Shown here piece by piece: positions 7,001 to 14,289 of a DNA stretch of 36,278 nucleotides. A program made the position numbers and the translations under genes. The notes beneath the pieces were generated by a model. It saw only the letters and a list, made by a program, of their open reading frames with translations, did no database searches and was not told the origin of the DNA. Source of the DNA: Opitutaceae bacterium (GTDB taxonomy: Bacteria; Verrucomicrobiota; Verrucomicrobiia; Opitutales; Opitutaceae). The stretch is from positions 1-36,278 of the forward strand of contig JANYCF010000131.1 in NCBI GenBank assembly GCA_025360455.1, read 5' to 3'. Positions within the stretch are counted from its first letter, which is position 1, and each line of letters begins with the position of its first letter.

Positions 7001-9232
7001 ATGGCAGCATTCCCTCCAATTTCCGTTTCATCCACTGCTTCCAGAGGGAAAATCACTGCGGCGTGGGTTGCTCTCTTAGCCGTCTCGACCTTCATCGCCT
7101 ATTTCCCCTCGCTCGCTGGTGAGCTGATTTGGAACGATCATGATTACGTTACTAAACCGGCACTCCGTTCCTTCGCCGGGTTGTCAGAGATCTGGATGCA
7201 GCCCGGCAGCACCGAACAATACTATCCTCTCCTGCACAGCGCATTTTGGGTGCAGTTCCGACTGTGGGGAGAAAATCCCCTGGGCTACCATCTGGTGACG
7301 CTGGCGCTGCACATTGGAGCCGCCGTGCTATTTGCCTTGGTGCTGCGCCGTCTCGCCATTCCGGGCGCATGGTTGGCGGCGTTCCTCTTCGCCCTTCATC
7401 CGGTGCATGTCGAATCCGTGGCTTGGATCACCGAACAAAAGAATACGCTCTCCCTGGTCTTTTACCTCGCCGCGGCCCTGCTCCATCTGAGTTTTGACGA
7501 AACCCGCAGTCGTCGCGCCTATGCCGGGGCCCTTGCCTTATTTTTTCTTTCTCTGCTCTGCAAAACTGTCACCGCTACTCTCCCGGCCGCTCTTCTAGTA
7601 CTCTTCTGGTGGAAGCGAAACCGGATCGACCTGCGCCGCGATGTCCGGCCTCTCCTGCCCTGGTTCCTGCTCGCAGCTCTGCTCGGCTGGTTCACCAGTT
7701 GGGTTGAACGGCACTACGTCGGCGCCAAGGGTGAAAATTTCGATCTGTCATTTGCCGAGCGCATCCTGGTGGCCGGTCGCGCACTCTGGTTTTATCTTGG
7801 TCAAATCATCTGGCCGGCACGGCTGAATTTCGTCTATTTTCGCTGGACGCCCAATGCCTTGGTTATCTGGCAATGGCTGTTCCCTCTCGGCGCTTTCGCC
7901 ATGGGGATTGGGTGCTGGATGTTGCGTCAACGCACTCGGGCGCTCCTCGCCGCCTACCTGTTTTTCGCCGGTTCCTTGTTCCCCGTGCTGGGTTTCGTGA
8001 ATCTCTACGGCTCGCTCTATTCGTGGGTCTGGGATCACTGGCAATACCTGCCCGACCTCGGGCCGCTCGCGCTGCTTGCCGCCGGGATATCCGGCGGGTG
8101 GGAATCTCTTGCGCTCCGCTGGCGAGCGCCAGCCTCCTTGGGCATCGCGCTGGTGGTCTTGTTGCTTGGTATGCTTACTGCGCGGCACACCAAAATATTC
8201 CACGACGATGAAACGCTTTTTCGCACCACGCTGGCCCGCAACCCCGACTGCTGGATGGCGCACTATGATTTGGGCAGCATGCTCGCGAAATCACCCGCGG
8301 GTGTGCCCGAAGCGATCGTACATTTTAATGAAACCCTCCGACTCTACCCCGGCTATGCCGGTGCGCATATCAATCTCGGTATCGCGTTGGCATCACAGCC
8401 AGGTGGAGCAGCTGCGGCACTCACGCACTTCGAAGCTGCGGGAAAAACTGAGCCAAACAATCCGAAGATTTGGTATAACATCGCCAATATTTTAGCCGCA
8501 AATCCGGCGCGCCTCGCCGAAGCGATTCAGCACTACGAACACGCGTTGCAGCTCAATCCGGATTTTGCCGACGCCCATAATAATCTCGGCAAACTTTTGG
8601 CTACTCAGCCGAATCGGATCGCCGGGGCCCTGGCCCATTATCAGGCCGCCCTCGAGCTCCAGCCTGATTTGGCCTCCGCCCATAATAATCTCGGTACTTT
8701 ACTGGGGAATTTTCCGGAACGAATACCCGAAGCCATCGCCCATCTGGAGATCGCGACAAAAATCGCCCCCACTTTCGCCGAGGCGCACTACAACCTCGGC
8801 AACATCCTGCTCCATTTCCCCACCCGTCAAACCGAAGCTATCGCGCATTTCGAAACCGCCCTGCGCTCGAAGCCGGATTATGCGCCAGCCCATCTCAATC
8901 TCGGCATCGCACTGGCAGGCTACCCCGACCGGAAAAGTGAGGCCCTCGCCCACTTCGAAACCGCCGTGCGCTTGGAGCCCGAGAATGCCAGCGCCCACCT
9001 CAATCTGGGCGTGGGCTATGCGGAAAATCCTGCGCGGCTCGCTGAGGCCATCTCGGAATTTTCGTCTGCCGTGCGGCTTGATCCCGGCTCGGCCGAAGCC
9101 CATTTTTCACTCGGAGTGGCGTTATGGCGGACCCAGCAACTGGCCGCCGCGCACCAAGAATTCGAATCCGCTGTTCGCCTCCGGCCCGAATGGAGTCAGG
9201 CCCGCCAAATGCTCGAACAAACCAAACCATAA
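7001..9232 (+). CDS. TMTC-like GT-C membrane protein with C-terminal TPR domain (putative protein O-mannosyltransferase family)
   Basis: The protein is 743 residues long. I place the start at the ATG at 7001, just before the first membrane segment; ATG 6992 and an upstream in-frame TTG at 6902 are alternatives, but the latter adds an unconvincing leader next to a repeat element. Residues 1-415 are a multi-span region with the first-loop motif IWNDHDYVT (43-51, acidic D46 and D48), then YYPLLHSAFW, LWGENPLGYHLV and HPVHVESVAWITEQKN (133-148), all typical of bacterial relatives of eukaryotic TMTC O-mannosyltransferases. Residues about 420-740 hold eight or nine TPR units with an unusual 35-residue period and a PxRxxEA[IL] turn. 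It probably transfers a lipid-linked sugar to exported proteins; donor and acceptor are unknown. Direct repeats (copies A and B) bracket it. Confidence 0.85.
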   Translation: MAAFPPISVSSTASRGKITAAWVALLAVSTFIAYFPSLAGELIWNDHDYVTKPALRSFAGLSEIWMQPGSTEQYYPLLHSAFWVQFRLWGENPLGYHLVTLALHIGAAVLFALVLRRLAIPGAWLAAFLFALHPVHVESVAWITEQKNTLSLVFYLAAALLHLSFDETRSRRAYAGALALFFLSLLCKTVTATLPAALLVLFWWKRNRIDLRRDVRPLLPWFLLAALLGWFTSWVERHYVGAKGENFDLSFAERILVAGRALWFYLGQIIWPARLNFVYFRWTPNALVIWQWLFPLGAFAMGIGCWMLRQRTRALLAAYLFFAGSLFPVLGFVNLYGSLYSWVWDHWQYLPDLGPLALLAAGISGGWESLALRWRAPASLGIALVVLLLGMLTARHTKIFHDDETLFRTTLARNPDCWMAHYDLGSMLAKSPAGVPEAIVHFNETLRLYPGYAGAHINLGIALASQPGGAAAALTHFEAAGKTEPNNPKIWYNIANILAANPARLAEAIQHYEHALQLNPDFADAHNNLGKLLATQPNRIAGALAHYQAALELQPDLASAHNNLGTLLGNFPERIPEAIAHLEIATKIAPTFAEAHYNLGNILLHFPTRQTEAIAHFETALRSKPDYAPAHLNLGIALAGYPDRKSEALAHFETAVRLEPENASAHLNLGVGYAENPARLAEAISEFSSAVRLDPGSAEAHFSLGVALWRTQQLAAAHQEFESAVRLRPEWSQARQMLEQTKP

Positions 9233-9472
9233 AGCTGGTTCCTCGCTGATGGTATGCGTGCAATCAGTGAAACAATACTTGTTAAGCAACACGGCGTCTG
9301 ACGGCATGGAAACCAACTCATGGGTGAACTCTTGTGGAACCCGCAAGTGGCTACTGGAAACGCCCGATGGAAACACTGGAGTTACTCTTCGTCTCGCTTG
9401 ATTGAGCGCCGACGAAACACACCCACATGGTGCAAAACCGCATACCTATTTCCAGTTGTCCGCGGATATCGC

Positions 9473-9704
9473 TAGCCTGAATATTTCCTACCTAAAACCT
9501 CCCAATTTCTTTCACAGAGGGCACAGAGGCTGACACAGAGGGAGAAGGAGTGTACAAGGTGTGGTAGGTCTTCGCTTATGAGCTGGAGTGAACGTCAAAT
9601 CCGGAGCTTGGGTTTTGGTATTTCGCTCAGTGACCTCTGTGCTCCTCTTGCCGTCTCTGTGTCCCAAGAATTTCTCTTGGTTTGAGCATGAAATGTTCGG
9701 GCTA
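9473..9704 (+). repeat. Terminal-inverted-repeat element, copy B (MITE-like)
   Basis: The left end TAGCCTGAATATTTCC (9473-9488) and right end TGAAATGTTCGGGCTA (9689-9704) are inverted repeats matching at 13 of 16 positions. The interior is homologous to copy A (6645-6888) in the same orientation, with a gap of about 11 bp near the right end. Complementary CACAGAG and CTCTGTG arms make a large potential hairpin. Together with copy A it flanks the TMTC-like gene as direct repeats about 2.6 kb apart. The stretch between that gene's stop and this element (9233-9472) shows nothing I can name. Confidence 0.75.
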
Positions 9705-9707
9705 GGC

Positions 9708-9781
9708 GTAGCCATAGGTCTCCGTGCCTGTTGTTCTGGAACGCCTGACCCAACTCGGCAGGCAGGGACGCCTGCCGCTAC
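9708..9781. repeat. Pair of REP-like hairpins
   Basis: Two short units lie here. The segment at 9708-9733 is, apart from a few mismatches, the reverse complement of 26172-26197. The segment at about 9757-9781, containing GGCAGG and CCTGCC arms, is the reverse complement of about 26213-26237. The two units occur in the same left-to-right order at both sites but each is inverted, so they appear to be independent repeats and not one larger element. Confidence 0.65.
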
Positions 9782-9890
9782 TCCGAACCGACCCCATGAA
9801 AGTTCGATCAGAGAGCGCTGCGGTATGGCAAACGAAACCAGATTTTCAAACACACCCGTAAGCTCCAGCTGCATTCGTTTTTAAAATTCC

Positions 9891-9925
9891 AAAAAAAGGC
9901 CGGTCATCGATTAAGATGACCGGCC
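9891..9925 (-). terminator. Intrinsic terminator of the TonB-dependent receptor gene
   Basis: A perfect 11-bp stem (9898-9908 with 9915-9925) has a 6-nt loop. On the minus strand it is followed by a run of seven T residues (complement of 9891-9897). It lies about 80 nt past the stop codon of the receptor gene. Confidence 0.9.
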
Positions 9926-10005
9926 GATTATACAACCTGACAAAAATCAGACGCTTCCTGTACTTCACTCACCCCTGAGATGAAGAACAGAATTTGTCTG
10001 TTTCA

Positions 10006-13000
10006 TTAGAACGTAAACGTATTCGTCAGTGAGACAACTCGCGGTTCCGCGATGCGTGAAGTACCTGGAGAACCGTCCGGCTGAACCGTGACTGGGATCA
10101 GCTTTTTACTCGCGAACACATTACGCACGTTCAACTGGATGCGCCAATTGATACGATTACTAAGCTTTTTCTCATAACCAGTCCAGAAATCGAAGGTCTG
10201 TTCCTTCGGCCCCATCCATGGTTTGGTCAGGTCAAAGAAAGGTTGCGCACCAGCGGTGATGGGATAGCCCACCACGATGCCATCCTGCCAGCGATAGCCA
10301 CCGCCGACATTCAAACCCTTCAGCGAACCATTTTGGAAGTCATAGTTCGTAATCAGATTGATGCGCGTAGGGCGAAGTTCTGGAACATCTGCATTTTCTT
10401 GCAGACGATAGAGGAGGTAACTCGCATAGAACTCGGAGTTCCACACACTCTTGACGGTCTGACCACCATAGCCACCGTTCCAGAGGCGAACATCACCCGC
10501 CGGCCCTTGATAGAAGGTATTGCGATTATCAACCCAACCGGCAAATGAGCCGGCCAGATTGACGCGTTGGGCATGAGTCTTCGAATAATTCAGCGTGATA
10601 TTCCAACCGGGAACCGGCTGGGCCGTCAGTTCAATTTCTGTACCCTTGGAAACCGTGTCACCGGTAACCGCCAAAGAGCCAGGAACAGTAAAGTTCACAC
10701 CACCTGAATTCCAACCGCCGGTTGGATCCCACGTATCACGATTGATTCCCCAGTAGGTGAGGAATTTCTGTGGTGGTTTATTTGCCGGATCAATGAACGT
10801 ATTGATGGCCAGATTTTGACCAGCCAAGGCATCAGCGACTGATTGACCAGGAGCCGGCTGATACTTCAGCAGAGTCACATTCGGATCGATCAAGGCCGAC
10901 GAAGGATCGGTTGGAATTACCCGGGCATAATTATTTTCGTTACCAGCGACGCCGGGGATATTAAGCTGATTCCACTTCGCAAACATGTAGCCCCAAGCTT
11001 CATTACTGCTCACCCGATACACGGAAGAGAGCGCACCGGTGCCGCCACCATCGAGACTTGAATTTTTAATCGAAGTCTCAAACCGGTTAATCTTCAATGT
11101 CAGCTTGTCGTGGAAGGTGGTGATCGTAATACCATAATCTTTGGTCTTACCGGTTGGCGATGTTAGCTCGTCACCGAAAACACCCCGGCGTCCGCCCGCT
11201 GGCTGGAAATTTTCCGATTTATTGTAGAACAAACTGATGTCTGTTTCCAATGGCATTTTTTTGCGCAATTCTTTGGGCGTATGAACCACCACGCTCCAAC
11301 TCAATGATTCGCCCGTTTCTACACCATAAGATACATTATTGTTACCCACCCGAGGATCGGTAAGTGAAGTGGGCAGTACCCACGTCTTGTCATTAGAGTT
11401 CCAAGAGCCATCGCCATTGGGATAACCTGGACCCTTATTTTCCGAAGCATTACCTGCATTGCGATTCACATCGGTATCCTTACGCCATCCCACCGTTGGA
11501 ACAATGGTACCATCCCAGAAGAAACCCTGCCAGATAAACGCCTCGGATTTAATCCTCTCCCTAACGTGACGCACACTTGAAGCCGTCGTGAGGGCATTGC
11601 GATCTTGGCCGTGATAACCGTCCAGCACCCGGAAAAACTGACCTGGCTGCCAGCCAATTAAATCAGCAGTCGACGTAGCGCCAGGAAAAGTTGGCACCCC
11701 AGTAGTTGGGTTAATAGAAGTGGCCGTAGCTAAAACAGACGGCTTGTACTCAGGATTGTACTTATAAATCAGGTTACCGGAGTAAGGAGTTTGCTCAGCC
11801 TTGACGTTGCCGATATGGGCCTGATTAGCCGCAGTGAGACCACTCAGATTACCACTCAAGTAAGTCACACCGGGAATACGACGGGAATCAAGTGAAACGT
11901 CCTGCCAAGGACGATACGAATTCACTTCAGTGGCGTAACTGTACCAGCCGCGTCCCTGAGTGTCAGTTTGTTGAGTAGAATATAAACCGGTGAACTTATG
12001 AACACCAAGAATGGAAGCTAGATTTTTATTATCGAGGAATTTTTTGAAATCTACCTCGGCAAATCCCGTGTAACGAAATGATTCACGGATTTTATTTTGA
12101 CCACCATTGGAGTAGGGCGAACTAATGGACATCGCCCGACCGACATTCGGATTGGCCCGGCCATCGGGCAGGGTGTTCGCGACTTCAATCGTCAAATACG
12201 GGGTGCCGATATTGCTCCCATCTTCATCCGCATAATCTTGACGATCATAAGCTGCTTCAAAACCCAGTGCGTTATTGAAGAAGGTTTGTTCAGCCGTGAA
12301 ATTAGCGGCATGAAACTTTTGCTTCTCATATTTGTTCGGTCCATCGATCAGCTGTTTATTATAATCGAAAATACCGGTGTCAGCTACTGTCTTTGATTTG
12401 TACGCACCGAGCAAATAATTCGGCAATTGAGCATTTTGAGCATAATCGGAAAAACTCGAAATGCCCTTATAAACACTCCAAGGTCCGCCGTTGAAATTAG
12501 ACGGTTTGGGAAAGCGACCGGTATTGTTTAAGGAGGGAGCAAAATATCCTTGCACGACACCCGAGTTTGGATCGGCAAAAATAACCGTGGGCTGATCGAA
12601 AATCTGACCGCCGTACGCGCCGAGATAGGCGGAATAAGTTGGGTTCAGTGTCACGTTATCTGAATAATACTTATTCAACGCACCAGCCGTTGGATCAATC
12701 GCCTGAGTTGCAGCTGAAGTGTCTGCAATGTGCGTATCGTTATAAGTATTCTTACCCAAATTATTGAACCAAGGAGTGACCGCATCGACCGGGGGAATGA
12801 CCCGCACGCGATTCGCATTCACATGACCAGACTCATAATTCATACGGAAAGTCGTCTCGCGACCATTCTTCTTCAAGAAGTCCGGACGATATACCGCCGC
12901 ACCATAGATACGTTTGTCATGATTGTACGCAGGTTTCTGCTGATATTTTGTCAAATCATCCAGCAAGGAAACGCGAACGGCGAGTTCACCCTTCAGGATA

Positions 13001-13704
13001 ACCTTATTAAAGTCAGCCGATACACGATTGCTGCCGTTGTTATCAACGCGATACTCAACCTTATTCGAATCTTTGAAGCTAGCACCGGTGATGGCGCTAT
13101 TCACAATACCGGCAGGACTGCCGATACCGAAAAGAATCGCATTGGGTCCGCGTTGGAGATCGACACGACCCACATTGTAACTGTCCCACGGAATATCCGT
13201 GAGAAAGAAATCACGGGTATTATCGGCCGAAGCGAGACCACGAACACGGGTATTGGTCTGCGGGCTGGTCCGGGCGCTGCGCGTGTCAATTTGCGCGCCA
13301 TTACCTACACCGGTAAAATTACCGGAGGAACCGCCGACTTCAGTATTGGTCGTGTAAACCAAAAGATCCTGAGAGTTTTTGGCACCGGTATCCTGCAAGA
13401 ACTTTGAGGTGATGGCCTGAATCGCCGAGCCCACGTCTCTCAACTCTGTACGGACGCGGGTACCGGCCAAAGTATCTTTAGCTTGGTAGCCTTGATCTTC
13501 GGTGGCTTCGACGACGAACGGGGACAAAACAAGCGCTTCGTCCGAATCAGTAGCTTTGGTATCCGATTTGGGCGCGGTCTGCGCCCAAAGATTAACGCTG
13601 CCCATAAGGCAGAATGCGGATGCGGCATATAAGGCGCAGGTCCGCACGGGGGTTCTTTTCACGATATGCATGGTAGGGTTAGTAGGGTTCACGACGGTCA
13701 CCAT
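10006..13704 (-). CDS. TonB-dependent outer-membrane receptor
   Basis: The 1232-residue product has a signal region (up to about residue 42, WAQTAP), a TonB-box-like stretch VLSPFVVEA (59-67), a plug domain (about 75-210, with RGPNAILFGIGSPAGIVN), and a long 22-strand-type barrel ending in the aromatic TNTFTF expected of an outer-membrane beta-signal. Such receptors import oligosaccharides with energy from TonB/ExbBD. An ATG at 13671 (MHIVKRTPVRT) is an alternative start; I kept 13704 because AAGGCGG lies just upstream. No SusD-like partner is present, as is usual outside Bacteroidetes. Beside the alpha-xylosidase and other glycosidases its likely cargo is xyloglucan oligosaccharide (inference). 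The gene is visibly richer in A and T than its neighbours. Long open frames on the opposite strand are shadows. Confidence 0.93.
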   Translation of the reverse strand: MVTVVNPTNPTMHIVKRTPVRTCALYAASAFCLMGSVNLWAQTAPKSDTKATDSDEALVLSPFVVEATEDQGYQAKDTLAGTRVRTELRDVGSAIQAITSKFLQDTGAKNSQDLLVYTTNTEVGGSSGNFTGVGNGAQIDTRSARTSPQTNTRVRGLASADNTRDFFLTDIPWDSYNVGRVDLQRGPNAILFGIGSPAGIVNSAITGASFKDSNKVEYRVDNNGSNRVSADFNKVILKGELAVRVSLLDDLTKYQQKPAYNHDKRIYGAAVYRPDFLKKNGRETTFRMNYESGHVNANRVRVIPPVDAVTPWFNNLGKNTYNDTHIADTSAATQAIDPTAGALNKYYSDNVTLNPTYSAYLGAYGGQIFDQPTVIFADPNSGVVQGYFAPSLNNTGRFPKPSNFNGGPWSVYKGISSFSDYAQNAQLPNYLLGAYKSKTVADTGIFDYNKQLIDGPNKYEKQKFHAANFTAEQTFFNNALGFEAAYDRQDYADEDGSNIGTPYLTIEVANTLPDGRANPNVGRAMSISSPYSNGGQNKIRESFRYTGFAEVDFKKFLDNKNLASILGVHKFTGLYSTQQTDTQGRGWYSYATEVNSYRPWQDVSLDSRRIPGVTYLSGNLSGLTAANQAHIGNVKAEQTPYSGNLIYKYNPEYKPSVLATATSINPTTGVPTFPGATSTADLIGWQPGQFFRVLDGYHGQDRNALTTASSVRHVRERIKSEAFIWQGFFWDGTIVPTVGWRKDTDVNRNAGNASENKGPGYPNGDGSWNSNDKTWVLPTSLTDPRVGNNNVSYGVETGESLSWSVVVHTPKELRKKMPLETDISLFYNKSENFQPAGGRRGVFGDELTSPTGKTKDYGITITTFHDKLTLKINRFETSIKNSSLDGGGTGALSSVYRVSSNEAWGYMFAKWNQLNIPGVAGNENNYARVIPTDPSSALIDPNVTLLKYQPAPGQSVADALAGQNLAINTFIDPANKPPQKFLTYWGINRDTWDPTGGWNSGGVNFTVPGSLAVTGDTVSKGTEIELTAQPVPGWNITLNYSKTHAQRVNLAGSFAGWVDNRNTFYQGPAGDVRLWNGGYGGQTVKSVWNSEFYASYLLYRLQENADVPELRPTRINLITNYDFQNGSLKGLNVGGGYRWQDGIVVGYPITAGAQPFFDLTKPWMGPKEQTFDFWTGYEKKLSNRINWRIQLNVRNVFASKKLIPVTVQPDGSPGTSRIAEPRVVSLTNTFTF

Positions 13705-13745
13705 TGACCGCCTTAGGTTTGTGCTCCTGCCGGGGGTAGGAACGA

Positions 13746-13773
13746 TGTAGCGTTAAATTGCTGTAACGCTAAA
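13746..13773 (-). promoter_or_regulatory. Candidate paired operator upstream of the receptor gene
   Basis: Two related 12-mers, TGTAGCGTTAAA (13746-13757) and TGTAACGCTAAA (13762-13773), are spaced 16 bp apart. Their cores TAGCGTT and AACGCTA also form a perfect inverted repeat. They sit 42-69 bp upstream of the receptor start codon and resemble LacI-family operators (palindromic, central CG). Similar 12-mers occur at 16650 and 23167. No regulator gene is in the window, so this remains inference. Confidence 0.45.
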
Positions 13774-13825
13774 TCAGCGAAGGCAAGAAAAAATCTTTCT
13801 AGAGTGCTCATTTTTATCTCCCACG

Positions 13826-13900
13826 GACTTCGCCGAAGTCGCCCCCTCACTTGGCGGCGTGCCGGACGCTCGCATTTCCTAGTCCGAACGTCCTCCGGAC
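13826..13900. other. Structured non-coding stretch upstream of the receptor
   Basis: GACTTCGCCGAAGTC (13826-13840) is a perfect hairpin-forming palindrome around one base, and GTCCG (13882-13886) pairs with CGGAC (13896-13900). I see no gene here. It may be a REP-type repeat or part of a transcript leader; nothing distinguishes the two. Confidence 0.35.
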
Positions 13901-13936
13901 GACCCACACCAAGCACCACCGCAGGTCTCATCTAAA

Positions 13937-14055
13937 AGGGCGTCTAAAAAGGTAGGGCAAAAGCTGGGCACGCTTCTGTCGGTGCGTTCCGTACGGGTAA
14001 AACGCGGCGGTCCCAGCGGTCCCGACCTACCCCGGGCAGGCTTTTTAGACGCCCT
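13937..14055. repeat. Inverted-repeat element 1 of a tandem pair (MITE-like)
   Basis: Perfect 14-bp terminal inverted repeats, AGGGCGTCTAAAAA (13937-13950) and TTTTTAGACGCCCT (14042-14055), enclose GC-rich non-coding sequence. It abuts element 2 at 14057. Its ends differ from those of the 6645/9473 family. Confidence 0.7.
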
Positions 14056-14056
14056 C

Positions 14057-14179
14057 TAAGAGCCTATCCGAATAACCCTGATGGGGCCCCGGCCAGCGAC
14101 CTTGGTCGCGCCCAAGCAGGCTGCGGCGCGTGCCCGCACGCTGACCTACGAAAACAGGGGTGATTCGGATAGGATCTAA
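14057..14179. repeat. Inverted-repeat element 2 of a tandem pair (MITE-like)
   Basis: CCTATCCGAAT (14063-14073) and ATTCGGATAGG (14163-14173) are perfect inverted repeats. Weaker pairing continues outward to about 14057 and 14179. The interior is GC-rich and has no credible gene. It lies between the receptor's upstream region and the terminator of the YicI-type gene. Confidence 0.7.
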
Positions 14180-14183
14180 GCGC

Positions 14184-14222
14184 AAAAAAAAGGCGGGCCA
14201 TGACTCCTAATCATGGCCCGCC
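14184..14222 (-). terminator. Intrinsic terminator of the YicI-type alpha-xylosidase gene
   Basis: A perfect 12-bp stem (14192-14203 with 14211-14222) has a 7-nt loop. It is followed on the minus strand by eight T residues (complement of 14184-14191). It lies about 70 nt past the GH31 stop codon, so the downstream receptor gene should be transcribed separately. Confidence 0.92.
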
Positions 14223-14289
14223 ATAACTTATGATTTCTCCTAAACAAATAGATGAATTTAAACCGGGTTACGCATAGACAGCATGGATT

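Noticed and set aside
6419..7122. Small open frames between the TPR and TMTC-like genes
   Set aside because: They are made of repeat-element sequence; the CACAGAG arms translate into low-complexity peptides.
9588..9884. Possible 98-residue gene
   Set aside because: It spans copy B and a REP-like unit, and no family or ribosome-binding site supports it.
12097..13407. Plus-strand open frames inside the receptor gene
   Set aside because: They are antisense to conserved plug and barrel sequence and show no family features.
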